Shown here piece after piece: positions 52,828 to 61,142 of a DNA stretch of 64,000 bases (position 1 is its first letter; every line of letters begins with the position of its first letter). Location of the stretch: NCBI RefSeq assembly GCF_001186365.1, contig NZ_LDTZ01000014.1:372001-436000 (forward strand). Direction: 5' to 3'. Below the pieces are notes generated by a model that ran no database searches, was not told the DNA's origin, and was given only the letters and a program-made list of their open reading frames with translations. The stretch is from Gordonia jacobaea (GTDB lineage: Bacteria > Actinomycetota > Actinomycetes > Mycobacteriales > Mycobacteriaceae). The position numbers were made by a program, and so were the translations under genes.

Positions 52828-53085
52828 ATGGATCTCAAAGGACTCGTCGACAAGGCGAAGGAAGCACTCCGGGGCAACCCGAGTCTGATCGACAAGGGTG
52901 GCGACGCCATCGACAAGGCCACCGGCGGCAAGTACGCCGACCAGGTCGACAAGGCACAGGACGCGGCTCGCAAGGCGGTCGGTGCGGAAGACGCGCCCGC
53001 TGAGCAGAAGCCTGCCGAACAGCAGCCGGCGCAGCAGCCCGCAGCCGAGCAGAAGCCTGCCGGGGATCAGCAGCCACCGGCCTGA
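52828..53085 (+). CDS. MT0933-family antitoxin
   Basis: An 85-residue hydrophilic protein. MDLKGLVDKAKEALRGNPSL and GGDAIDKATGGKYADQVDKA are characteristic of the MT0933-like antitoxin family (Rv0909), with a shared AxxKATGGKYxDxVDKA segment. The C-terminal 30 residues are Ala/Glu/Gln/Pro repeats (PAEQKPAEQQPAQQPAAEQKP) not seen in the mycobacterial protein. ATG 52828 follows CAGGAG. In M. tuberculosis it is followed directly by the toxin Rv0910; here a minus-strand glycosylase gene lies between. Function is inferred from family and synteny. Confidence 0.85.
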   Translation: MDLKGLVDKAKEALRGNPSLIDKGGDAIDKATGGKYADQVDKAQDAARKAVGAEDAPAEQKPAEQQPAQQPAAEQKPAGDQQPPA

Positions 53086-53099
53086 GCGAGTTCGAACCG

Positions 53100-53150
53100 A
53101 GTTGCGGTTGCTGTGGGGTGCGGAATCCGCGCCTCTCGGCAACCGCAACT
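53100..53150. terminator. Bidirectional terminator between antitoxin and mpg genes
   Basis: AGTTGCGGTTGC (53100-53111) pairs with GCAACCGCAACT (53139-53150); inside, GCGGA/TCCGC form a smaller stem. It lies between two convergent gene ends (53085 and 53156). Confidence 0.75.
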
Positions 53151-53155
53151 GTTGT

Positions 53156-53761
53156 CTAGTGGGCCCGAGGGTGGCGACGGTACGCCGAGACCGTCGGATC
53201 GTCGGTGATCCAATATCGCCACGCGACGTCGGCGTTGCGTCGAACTCCGACACGGGGCCCGGAGCTGATCAGCACGGAGTTGATAGGCCCAGCGCCGGCG
53301 GGGTGGGGGTCGATCTCGTCGGGTGCGATGAATCGGACCCCGCGCGAGCGTGGAGCGTCGAGGTCGACGCCGAGATCGTCCATCGTGATACCCAGCGACT
53401 TGGCCAGATTTCCCGGCCCGCGGGCCAGGCGCGTCGGTGCGAGGTGTTCCCCGCGCCTCCGGAGCGCAACGTCGAGGCCGTCGACGACCTCGCCCGCACG
53501 CAGCAGTACCGCCGACGCTTCGCCGTCGGGTCCGGTGACGACGTTGGCGCAGAAGTGACCGTGGATGCGGTACACGTACAGCCTCGACGGCGGCCCGTAC
53601 ATGATCTCCGAACGGGGCGTCCGGGTGTACGCGTGCGAGGCCGGATCGAGCGGGCCCGCATACGCCTCGACCTCGGTGATCCGGATGGTCACATCGTGCC
53701 CGCGCAGAAATCGGCCCAGCATCGAACGTGCGGCAGTGGTGACGCTAGGCTGACGAACCAT
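53156..53761 (-). CDS. mpg: 3-methyladenine DNA glycosylase (AAG/MPG family)
   Basis: A 201-residue alkyladenine glycosylase that removes alkylated or deaminated purines. Family motifs: TIRITEVEAYAGPLDPASHA, RSEIMYGPPSRLYVYRIHG, HFCANVVTGPDGEASAVLLRA, RLARGPGNLAKSLGI and GVRFIAPDEI. The Glu of ITEVEAY is the catalytic residue region. Starts are uncertain: ATG 53761 overlaps, on the opposite strand, the ATG of the SRPBCC gene; ATG 53782 lies even deeper in that gene. No ribosome site is clear. It sits antisense between the two halves of a toxin-antitoxin pair, which suggests insertion in this lineage. Confidence 0.88.
   Translation of the reverse strand: MVRQPSVTTAARSMLGRFLRGHDVTIRITEVEAYAGPLDPASHAYTRTPRSEIMYGPPSRLYVYRIHGHFCANVVTGPDGEASAVLLRAGEVVDGLDVALRRRGEHLAPTRLARGPGNLAKSLGITMDDLGVDLDAPRSRGVRFIAPDEIDPHPAGAGPINSVLISSGPRVGVRRNADVAWRYWITDDPTVSAYRRHPRAH
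53746..53751 (+). promoter_or_regulatory. -10 element for the SRPBCC toxin-like gene
   Basis: TAGGCT eight bases before ATG 53760; it lies inside the mpg coding region. If used, the SRPBCC gene is leaderless and separately transcribed from the antitoxin. Confidence 0.45.
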
Positions 53762-54197
53762 GGCTAAGACGAGCAGCTCCATCGAGGTCGATCTTTCTCC
53801 GGAAGATACCTGGTCAGCAGCGTCGGATCTCAGTCGGTACTCGGAGTGGCTGCTTCTGCACGACGGTTGGCGTTCACCGATACCCGGCCCCGGCGAACTC
53901 GAAAAGGGCACGAAGGTCTCCTCTGTCGTCAAGGTCAAAGGCACACGCATCCGGTTCGACTGGGTCGTTGAGACGTACGACCCGACGAGCCAGGTCCGTC
54001 TCAAGGGCAACGGCAAGGGTGGGATCAAGGCGAAACTCGATCTCGCCATATCGCCCACGGAGACCGGCTCGTCAGTAGTCTTCACTCTTGATCTGGGTGG
54101 GCTACCGCTGATCGGCCCCGCGGGGAAGGCCGCGGCAATGGCCGTCTCGGGCGACCTGAACAAGTCGCTGGACACCTTCGCCGAGGTCTTTGCGTAG
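53760..54197 (+). CDS. SRPBCC-family protein, Rv0910 toxin homologue
   Basis: A 145-residue START-like/polyketide cyclase-fold protein, nearly the same length as Rv0910, which is described as the toxin partner of Rv0909. Conserved features: MAKTSSSIEVDLSPEDTW, ASDLSRYSEWLLLHDGWRS, ELEKGTKVSSVVKVKGTRIRFDW, LGGLPLIGPAGKAAAMAVSGDLNKSLDTF. The antitoxin homologue is 675 bp upstream beyond the antisense mpg gene. ATG 53760 is supported by TAGGCT eight bases before. Toxicity here is inferred from family only; a lipid-binding housekeeping role is the alternative. Confidence 0.82.
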   Translation: MAKTSSSIEVDLSPEDTWSAASDLSRYSEWLLLHDGWRSPIPGPGELEKGTKVSSVVKVKGTRIRFDWVVETYDPTSQVRLKGNGKGGIKAKLDLAISPTETGSSVVFTLDLGGLPLIGPAGKAAAMAVSGDLNKSLDTFAEVFA

Positions 54198-54270
54198 GAC
54201 TCTCCGGAGTCGACCGCAGACATACTTCTCGGCGCGCGCAGCGCCGATGACACCAGGGGGACGCACGACA

Positions 54271-56430
54271 ATGGGGCGGCACTTTTCCGACTCCGATTCC
54301 GACGGCCAGGAGGTCGAGGGTCAGGGGTTCGATGGGCAGGGCTTCAGGGATCAGGGGTTACCCAACGACCCGACCCGTGCCGGCGCGCGTCCGACGCCGC
54401 CGCGACGGACCCCACCTCCTCCCGGTCCCCGGCAACAGACTCCTCCTCCGCAACAGACTCCTCCTCGGCAGCAGACTCCTCCTCGGCAGCAGACTCCTGG
54501 CCACCAAGCTCCTCGGCCCCAGACATCGCGCCCCCAAGCCGCGCAGCCCCAGGCCCCGCAGAGCCAGGCTCCGCAGCGCCGGGCGCCGCAAGGCCAGACG
54601 CCCGTGCAGCAGCGTCGACCGGACGGGTCGTCGAATACCGGGGCGTCAACAACTGCGGCGCCGAAGACACCGTCCTCGATGCCCCGACCCGCCTCGGGTC
54701 GCCAGGCTGCGCAACCCGCCTCGGGTCGCCAGGCTGCGGCGGCCGGGGTGGCGGCGTCGAGCGGCCAGACGTCACCGCGTGGAAGCAGATCGACGCGCAA
54801 GGGTGGCTCGGGCGACGGTTTCGGATTCGAGCATCGTGAGGCGCGCAGCGGTCGTCGAGGGATGTGGTTGTGGAGCGCAGCCGCACTGCTGCTGGTCGTC
54901 GCGATCGTCGGTGGCATAGCGATCTGGAAGTCCGGAATCGTCGGAGGCTGTGGCGACCGCACGTCGGTCAGCGTCGCGGCCGACCCGGCGATCCGGGACG
55001 CGGTCGCCGACGCCACGTCGAAGATGTCGTCGGATTCCTGCTACGACTACACCGTCACAGCGGTGGCAGGCGCAGACGTCCCGGGCCTGCTGACCAGCGG
55101 TGACAAAGCTCCAGATCTGTGGGTGCCCGATTCGTCGCAACAGGCGAGGCGGGTGACGACGCAGGTGCGTCGCCAATTCGACACCGTGTCACCGTCAATC
55201 GCCGCCACACCCGTCGTGGTGGCGGGTACGCAGGTCGGAAAGCTATCGAACTGGGTCGACGTGATGAAGCTCGACGGTCTGCGCGCGGGCAACCCGATCG
55301 ACACCAGCACCGGGGATGCGCCGATCGTCGGAGCGCTCGCCGAGGTCGACGCGGGCAAGCTCACCAACGACGACCTGACCGAAGCGATGACCGTGCTCGC
55401 GGTCCAGCAGAACAACGCTCGTCTGGTCAACGACAACGAGGGCACGCGGCTCAATCTGGCCAACACGTCGACGACGCCGGTGGTCACCACCGAGCAGCAG
55501 CTCACCTTGTTCACGCGAACGCATCCCGGTTCGAAGCTCAAGTCGTCGATCCCCGAGGACGGCACAGTGATGCTCGACTATCCGCTCGTCAATACCGCGC
55601 CGGAGTCGCGCGCGGAGACGGCGACGGCAGCGGGCAAAGACCTCTCCACCGCGCTGACTTCTGGCGACGGCGCGTCGTCGATCACCGACGCGGGATTCCG
55701 AAAGCCCGGTGACACACAGGGTTTGACGGTATTGAAGCTCAGCGATCCGTCGCAGGTCGACAGGGCTCTACGGCAGTGGCAGGTTCTCGGCGTGCCGATT
55801 CGCTCGCTTGTCGTCGAGGACACGTCGGGGTCTATGGCCGAGAGTGACGGCGGCGAGACGCGTGCGCAGTTGACCATCGACGCGTCGCTGACCGGTTTGA
55901 AGCTGTTCCCGAACAACACCGAGATCGGTATGTGGTCGTTCGGTGTCAACAAGGGCGGACAGGGGCAGGACTGGAAGGAACTGTCGCCGATTCGTCGACT
56001 CGACGCTCCGGCGTCGGGTGGTGGCACGCACCTGGACGAGCTCACGGCAGCGGTGAAGGCGGGACTCGCGCCGTCGGAGCTGGGTGGTGGAACCGGACTC
56101 TACGACACCACTTTGGCAGCGTTCAAGAACGTCCAGGACAGCTACGACCCGAACTATTCCAACAGCGTCATCATCCTCACCGATGGCCGGAACGAGGACG
56201 CGAACAGCATCAGTCTCAGGCAACTGCTTTCGCAGCTCAAGCAGCTTGAGGATCCGGCGCGGCCCGTGCTCGTGCTCACCATCGGGATCTCCGACGACGC
56301 CGACACCGATGCTCTGAAGCAGATCGCCGAGGCGACCGGCGGGTCGTCGTACGTGGCGAAAAACGCAAGCGACATCCAGACGGTGTTCGTCGACGCGATC
56401 CGTGCTCGGGTGCAGGCTGCCGGCCGTTGA
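54271..56430 (+). CDS. Membrane-anchored substrate-binding and VWA-domain protein
   Basis: A 719-residue protein. The cytoplasmic N-terminus of about 190 residues is dominated by Pro/Gln/Arg repeats (QQTPPRQQTPPRQQTPGHQ, then QAPQ/QAAQP/SGRQAAQPA units). One membrane helix (MWLWSAAALLLVVAIVGGIA) follows, then an extracellular region: a substrate-binding-like domain (SVSVAADPAIRDAVADATSK, APDLWVPDSSQQARRV) and a C-terminal VWA domain with MIDAS start VEDTSGSMAESD, WSFGVNKGG and VIILTDGRNED. I know this architecture from actinobacterial 'substrate-binding and VWA domain' proteins, function unknown. ATG 54271 is preferred over the upstream ATG 54247. Confidence 0.85.
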   Translation: MGRHFSDSDSDGQEVEGQGFDGQGFRDQGLPNDPTRAGARPTPPRRTPPPPGPRQQTPPPQQTPPRQQTPPRQQTPGHQAPRPQTSRPQAAQPQAPQSQAPQRRAPQGQTPVQQRRPDGSSNTGASTTAAPKTPSSMPRPASGRQAAQPASGRQAAAAGVAASSGQTSPRGSRSTRKGGSGDGFGFEHREARSGRRGMWLWSAAALLLVVAIVGGIAIWKSGIVGGCGDRTSVSVAADPAIRDAVADATSKMSSDSCYDYTVTAVAGADVPGLLTSGDKAPDLWVPDSSQQARRVTTQVRRQFDTVSPSIAATPVVVAGTQVGKLSNWVDVMKLDGLRAGNPIDTSTGDAPIVGALAEVDAGKLTNDDLTEAMTVLAVQQNNARLVNDNEGTRLNLANTSTTPVVTTEQQLTLFTRTHPGSKLKSSIPEDGTVMLDYPLVNTAPESRAETATAAGKDLSTALTSGDGASSITDAGFRKPGDTQGLTVLKLSDPSQVDRALRQWQVLGVPIRSLVVEDTSGSMAESDGGETRAQLTIDASLTGLKLFPNNTEIGMWSFGVNKGGQGQDWKELSPIRRLDAPASGGGTHLDELTAAVKAGLAPSELGGGTGLYDTTLAAFKNVQDSYDPNYSNSVIILTDGRNEDANSISLRQLLSQLKQLEDPARPVLVLTIGISDDADTDALKQIAEATGGSSYVAKNASDIQTVFVDAIRARVQAAGR

Positions 56431-56436
56431 CGTTGG

Positions 56437-57342
56437 TCAGCTCGGCAATGCTGACAGGTCGCGGGCGACGTCGCGGAGCACGTGTAGCGCTCGCTCGACG
56501 ATCGGAGCGTCGGCGGTGACCAGACGTGCCGCGGCCAGATCGACGGGGTCGGCGTCGGGGGTCATCGGTAGGTAGCGGACCCCCGCGATTCCGAGCGCGG
56601 CGGTCGGCTCGGGCACGACGGCGACCCCGAGGCCCGCCGCGACAAGCGTGACGAGCGTCGAGGTCTCCTGTACCTCGTGTCGGATCTGCGGGACGAATCC
56701 GGCAGCCGCGCACAGGGTGGCCAGTTGGGTGTGCATCACCGAACGTCCTTGTCCCGCATGGGAGATGAAGTCGTCGTCGTGCAGATCGGCGAGGGCAACG
56801 TGGTGCTGACGCGCCCTGTTGTGACTGTCGGGAAGCGCCACCAGCAATCGGTCGCGCCGCACGGGCGTGACGATGACCTCGGGTGCCGTGATCGGTGGAC
56901 GCAGCAGGGCGAGATCGATGTCGCCCGCCAACAGCGCCGCGATCTGTGCGGGTGCGAGCATCTCGCCGCGCACACTCACGTCGACGTCGGGGAGCTCTTC
57001 GCGGAGGGCCCGGACGAAACGGGGGAGCAGCGAATAGGTCGCGGATCCGACACACCCGATGGCGAGGCGGCCCTGTGTGCCCTCTGCGATCCGCTTGGCG
57101 TGCGTTCCGGCATGGTCGACGGCGTCGAGGATTGCGACGGTGCGTTCGAGATAAGCCTGACCCGCGGGCGTGAGTTCCACGGTGCGGGTGGTGCGGATGA
57201 GGAGTGGGAACCCGAGTTCGTTCTCGAGCTGGCGAATCTGTTGCGACAGCGGTGGTTGCGCGATGTGCAGTCGTTCGGCAGCACGTCCGAAGTGCAGTTC
57301 CTCCGCGACAGCGCGGAAGTAGCGAAGGTGGCGCAGCTCCAT
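56437..57342 (-). CDS. LysR-family regulator of the pca genes
   Basis: A 301-residue LysR protein. The HTH is [20 protein letters not shown] followed by [20 protein letters not shown], then an effector domain ([48 protein letters not shown]). It belongs to the CatR/BenM-like group by the HTH sequence. ATG 57342 follows GAGGAG at eight bases; an upstream extension would run into the operator. Divergent from pcaFDIJ with repeats at 57358-57407 between, so it is the likely activator, with muconate or a ketoadipate pathway compound as effector (inference). Confidence 0.9.
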   Translation of the reverse strand: MELRHLRYFRAVAEELHFGRAAERLHIAQPPLSQQIRQLENELGFPLLIRTTRTVELTPAGQAYLERTVAILDAVDHAGTHAKRIAEGTQGRLAIGCVGSATYSLLPRFVRALREELPDVDVSVRGEMLAPAQIAALLAGDIDLALLRPPITAPEVIVTPVRRDRLLVALPDSHNRARQHHVALADLHDDDFISHAGQGRSVMHTQLATLCAAAGFVPQIRHEVQETSTLVTLVAAGLGVAVVPEPTAALGIAGVRYLPMTPDADPVDLAAARLVTADAPIVERALHVLRDVARDLSALPS

Positions 57343-57357
57343 CAGGCGTCTCCTCGG

Positions 57358-57407
57358 TATTGATACTTCTGACATCTTAGTCGATCCCAAATGAATACTT
57401 CTCAATA
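57358..57407. promoter_or_regulatory. LysR control region between regulator and pcaF
   Basis: Two copies of ATACTTCT start at 57363 and 57395, 32 bp (three turns) apart, and the ends TATTGA (57358-57363) and TCAATA (57402-57407) are inverted. Same-face spacing suits a LysR tetramer bound in the divergent promoter. Confidence 0.65.
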
Positions 57408-57434
57408 TCGCTCGCAGTTCCTAGTGTTGAAACC

Positions 57435-58658
57435 ATGAACGCCCCCACAGATGTCGTGATCTGCTCGCCGCTGCGCACCCCGGTCGGACGAATGGGAGGT
57501 GTCTTCGCGTCGCTGTCGGTCGCCGACCTCGCGACCGGCTTGCTGCGCGAACTGACGACGAGGACAAGTCTGGGCGAGGGTGACATCGACGACGTGATCC
57601 TCGGGCAGGGGTACTCCAATGGCGAGGCGCCGGCGCTGGGCAGGATCGCCGCGCTCGACGCAGGGCTCGGGGTCGGGGTACCGGGTATGCAGGTCGACCG
57701 CCGCTGCGGCTCGGGACTGCAGGCGATCCTCAACGGTGCGGCGCAGGTCGCTACCGGAGGAGCGAATCTGGTGATCGCCGGTGGTGCGGAATCGATGTCG
57801 AATGTCGAGCACTACGCGCTCGGACTGCGCACCGGCGTACGCGCGGGCGGCGTCGAACTGATGGACCGGCTCGAACGCGGGCGTCTGACAGCGGGAGGCG
57901 AGTCGCATCCGGTGCCCGGCGGTATGATCGAGACCGCGGAGAACCTGCGTCGTGAGTACCGGATCGGACGCGACGAGCAGGACGAGTTGGCAGTCCGATC
58001 GCATCACCGTGCGGTCGCCGCGCAGCGCGAGGGACGCTTCGACGACGAGCTCGTTGCCGTCACCGTGCCCGGTCGACGCGGTAAGCCGGATACGGTCATC
58101 GATACCGACGAGCATCCCCGCGCCGACGCGAGTGTGGAATCGCTTGCGGGACTGCGCCCTGTACGCCAGCGCATCGACTCTGAGTCCACGGTCACCGCAG
58201 GCAACGCATCGGGTCAGAACGACGGCGCCGCGATGTGCATCGTCACGACACGGGCCGAAGCGGAACGTCGAGGTCTCGATCCAATGCTCACCCTGCGGTC
58301 GTGGGCGGTCAGCGGATGTGCCCCGGAGACAATGGGTCTCGGGCCCGTCGGTGCCACCGCGGCAGCGCTCGGCCGCGCCGACCTCACCCTCGACGACATC
58401 GACCTGATCGAACTGAACGAGGCCTTCGCCGCCCAGGTACTCGCAGTGCTCGCTGAGTGGAAGGTCGACGCCGAGGATGATCGCCTGAACCCCAACGGAT
58501 CCGGCATCTCGCTCGGACATCCCATCGGTGCAACGGGAGGTCGCATCCTTGCCACTGCTGCGTACGAGGCGCGGCGTCGTGATGCCCGGTACGTTCTCGA
58601 GACGATGTGCATCGGTGGCGGACAGGGGATCGCGGCGATCTTCGAGGCAACCCGATGA
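57435..58658 (+). CDS. pcaF: Beta-ketoadipyl-CoA thiolase
   Basis: A 407-residue thiolase that cleaves 3-oxoadipyl-CoA to acetyl-CoA and succinyl-CoA. The nucleophile is Cys91 in VDRRCGSGLQAILNG; LISLGHPIGATGGR-type motif reads ISLGHPIGATGG and the second Cys is in METMCIGGGQGIA. IDLIELNEAFAAQ is present. It starts a plus-strand operon pcaF-pcaD-pcaI-pcaJ with 4-bp ATGA overlaps. PcaF rather than a general FadA is assigned because of the neighbouring CoA-transferase and enol-lactonase genes. Regulated by the divergent LysR gene (inference). Confidence 0.9.
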   Translation: MNAPTDVVICSPLRTPVGRMGGVFASLSVADLATGLLRELTTRTSLGEGDIDDVILGQGYSNGEAPALGRIAALDAGLGVGVPGMQVDRRCGSGLQAILNGAAQVATGGANLVIAGGAESMSNVEHYALGLRTGVRAGGVELMDRLERGRLTAGGESHPVPGGMIETAENLRREYRIGRDEQDELAVRSHHRAVAAQREGRFDDELVAVTVPGRRGKPDTVIDTDEHPRADASVESLAGLRPVRQRIDSESTVTAGNASGQNDGAAMCIVTTRAEAERRGLDPMLTLRSWAVSGCAPETMGLGPVGATAAALGRADLTLDDIDLIELNEAFAAQVLAVLAEWKVDAEDDRLNPNGSGISLGHPIGATGGRILATAAYEARRRDARYVLETMCIGGGQGIAAIFEATR

Positions 58659-59431
58659 GCGCCGTCGAGGTCAGTGCGCACGTAACGGGCCGAACCGATG
58701 CGCCGGTCGTCGTGCTGTCGAATTCGCTTGGCTCCACTCATCGAATGTGGGACGCGCAGCTCTCGGCACTCGAGCAACGTTTCCAGGTGGTGCGCTACGA
58801 CACACGCGGACATGGTGATTCGCCGGTGCCGACGGGTCCGTACACGATCGACGACCTCGCCGACGACCTCGTCGGTGTGCTCGATCGATTCGACATCGCG
58901 TCGGCCCACGTCGTCGGACTCTCCCTCGGCGGACTGACCGCGATGCGGGTGGCGATTCGCAATCCCGAGCGGGTCGATGCCCTTGCGCTCCTGTGCACCG
59001 CAGCGTGTTTCGCGCCTGCGCAACCTTGGCTTGATCGTGCGGCGACCGTGCGCGCCGACGGCACAGGGGCGATCGCCGATGCGATTCTCACACGCTGGTT
59101 CACTGCGGAATACCTTGCCGACGAACGTAATACGGACACGGTCGCGTGGTATCGCGCGATGATCGCAGGCACCCCGGCGGAGGGATACGCAGCCTGCTGC
59201 GAGGCGCTCGCCACTGCGGATGTGCGCGCCGAACTCGGGGCCATTAAGGCGTCGACGCTCGCAATCGCAGGCGCCGATGATCCCGCGACGCCGCCCGATC
59301 GTCTCGCCGAGATCGTCGATGCGGTGCCCGACGGTCGGCTGGAAGTCGTCGGACACGCGGCCCACCTGGCCAATGCCCAACAGCCACAAGAGATCACACC
59401 TCTCCTTCTCGACCATCTGGAGCACCCATGA
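58655..59431 (+). CDS. pcaD: 3-oxoadipate enol-lactonase
   Basis: A 258-residue alpha/beta-hydrolase that opens 3-oxoadipate enol-lactone. Elements: VVLSNSLGSTHRMWDAQLSA, RYDTRGHGDSPVPTGPYTID (typical PcaD start), nucleophile Ser90 in VVGLSLGGLTAM, RDD-like IAGADDPATPPD and catalytic His in VVGHAAHLANAQQP. Stand-alone PcaD without the fused PcaC decarboxylase domain, consistent with the catechol branch. ATG 58655 overlaps the pcaF stop, and its own stop overlaps the pcaI start. Confidence 0.92.
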   Translation: MSAVEVSAHVTGRTDAPVVVLSNSLGSTHRMWDAQLSALEQRFQVVRYDTRGHGDSPVPTGPYTIDDLADDLVGVLDRFDIASAHVVGLSLGGLTAMRVAIRNPERVDALALLCTAACFAPAQPWLDRAATVRADGTGAIADAILTRWFTAEYLADERNTDTVAWYRAMIAGTPAEGYAACCEALATADVRAELGAIKASTLAIAGADDPATPPDRLAEIVDAVPDGRLEVVGHAAHLANAQQPQEITPLLLDHLEHP

Positions 59432-60246
59432 CCAACGTCAATTCGCCTGCCCGGCACAGCAAAGTGGCCGACTCGGCCGCCAGCGCCGTCGCCGACATCC
59501 CCGACGGCGCGAGCCTCGCCGTCGGAGGTTTCGGACTCTCGGGCATTCCCAAGTTCCTCATCGACGCCCTGCTCGCGCAGGGAGCGAGTGGGCTGACCAT
59601 CGTCTCCAACAACTGCGGTGTCGACGGTGCGGGATTGGGACTGCTGCTCGAAGCGCGGCGCATCGACAAGGTGATCGCGTCGTACATCGGCGAAAACAAG
59701 GAGTTCGGGCGCCAATTCCTCGCGGGCGAGGTGACCGTCGAACTCACGCCGCAGGGTACGCTCGCCGAGCGAATGCGGGCCGGCGGCAGCGGAATTGGTG
59801 CCTTCTACACGCCGACCGGGGTGGGCACTCCCGTCGAGGAGGGTGGTCTGCCGTGGCGATACAACTCCGACGGCTCGGTCGCACTCGCGTCGGCGCCGAA
59901 GGAGGTGCGGACCTTCCACGGGCGGCAGATGGTGCTCGAGGAATCGATCGTCACCGACTACGCACTGATCCGTGCCGCCGTCGTCGACACCGCGGGTAAC
60001 TGTTGCTTCCACGCTGCCGCAAGGAATTTCAATCCGCCCGCCGCGATGGCCGGACGCATCACGATCGTCGAGGCAGAGCGCGTCGTCGAGGTCGGTGAAC
60101 TAGACCCCGACGAGGTGCACCTGCCCGGAATCTTCGTGCAGCGCGTCGTCGAACTGACGCCGCAGCAGGCCGAAGACAAGGGAATCGAACATCGGACAAC
60201 CCGGCCGCATCCCGTGGCAGTCGGCGCAGCAGAGGTGGCATCATGA
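59428..60246 (+). CDS. pcaI: 3-oxoadipate CoA-transferase subunit A
   Basis: A 272-residue subunit A of a family I CoA-transferase. [20 protein letters not shown] at the N-terminus, then [40 protein letters not shown] and [22 protein letters not shown]. With PcaJ it transfers CoA from succinyl-CoA to 3-oxoadipate. The length exceeds the usual about 230 residues of the enteric subunit by the C-terminal part, as in other actinobacteria. Coupled by ATGA overlaps on both sides. An acetoacetate transferase (ScoA) is the sequence alternative; the neighbours favour PcaI. Confidence 0.9.
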   Translation: MTNVNSPARHSKVADSAASAVADIPDGASLAVGGFGLSGIPKFLIDALLAQGASGLTIVSNNCGVDGAGLGLLLEARRIDKVIASYIGENKEFGRQFLAGEVTVELTPQGTLAERMRAGGSGIGAFYTPTGVGTPVEEGGLPWRYNSDGSVALASAPKEVRTFHGRQMVLEESIVTDYALIRAAVVDTAGNCCFHAAARNFNPPAAMAGRITIVEAERVVEVGELDPDEVHLPGIFVQRVVELTPQQAEDKGIEHRTTRPHPVAVGAAEVAS

Positions 60247-60884
60247 CCTGGACCCGTAACGAAATGGCCGCGCGCGCAGCACAAGAGCTGCGACCCGGCG
60301 ACTACGTCAACCTCGGCATCGGACTTCCGACGCTGATTCCCGACCAGATGCCCGACGACTCGGGGATCACACTGCATGCCGAGAACGGCATCCTCGGCGT
60401 CGGCCCGTTTCCCTACGACGAGGACGTCGATCCGGATCTGATCAACGCGGGCAAACAGACCGTGTCGACGCTGCCCGGCGCGTCGTTCTTCGATTCGGCG
60501 ACCAGCTTCGCGATGATCCGCGGCGGGCACGTCGACGTCGCCGTACTCGGCGGCATGCAGGTCGCGATGAACGGCGACCTTGCCAACTGGATGGTTCCCG
60601 GCGCGATGGTCAAGGGCATCGGCGGCGCGATGGACCTCGTCAACGGCGCAGGCCAGGTCATCGTGCTCATGGAGCACGTCACCAAGAAGGGCGACCCGAA
60701 GCTCGTCGCCGCATGCTCACTGCCGCTGACCGGGCGCTCCGTGGTGAGTCGGGTCATCACCGATCTGGGCGTATTCGACGTCGCGGCAGAGGGATTCGAC
60801 GTCGTCGAGCTCGCGCCCGGCGTCGAATTCTCCGACGTCGAAGCGAAGACCGGCGCGCCGCTGCGGGCCTTGGCGTCGGCTTAG
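60243..60884 (+). CDS. pcaJ: 3-oxoadipate CoA-transferase subunit B
   Basis: A 213-residue subunit B. The catalytic Glu is in [15 protein letters not shown]; other motifs: [43 protein letters not shown] and [18 protein letters not shown] 60243 overlaps the pcaI stop. Last gene of the pca operon; 258 bp without a gene follow, holding the palindrome 60982-61008. Confidence 0.92.
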   Translation: MTWTRNEMAARAAQELRPGDYVNLGIGLPTLIPDQMPDDSGITLHAENGILGVGPFPYDEDVDPDLINAGKQTVSTLPGASFFDSATSFAMIRGGHVDVAVLGGMQVAMNGDLANWMVPGAMVKGIGGAMDLVNGAGQVIVLMEHVTKKGDPKLVAACSLPLTGRSVVSRVITDLGVFDVAAEGFDVVELAPGVEFSDVEAKTGAPLRALASA

Positions 60885-60981
60885 GCCGGCGGGTTCGGGG
60901 TCGCGCTCTTCCGTGGGTTTCGCGCTGTCCCGCCTCTATGACCGGTCACGCATAGGGCTGTCGCAGCCCTGACCCACGTTC

Positions 60982-61008
60982 TGATTGATCGATGTCATCG
61001 ATCAATCA
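60982..61008. promoter_or_regulatory. 27-bp palindrome upstream of the catR-type gene
   Basis: TGATTGATCGAT (60982-60993) and ATCGATCAATCA (60997-61008) form a perfect 12-bp inverted repeat around GTC. AT content and position, 135 bp before the LysR gene, suggest a protein-binding site. The rest of the gap 60885-61142 shows nothing else I can name; no T-run follows, so a terminator is less likely. Confidence 0.65.
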
Positions 61009-61142
61009 CACGAATATGAGTCCTTGTCTTGTATGGATCGGGCTTCTACCGTGGATCTCGAAAGTGGTGACAGTCACATGGCGCCAGGGGAGTGACTCAG
61101 AATTCGCTCCTTCCGAGTAGTCGGCGTGAGAGGAGCGGTGAC

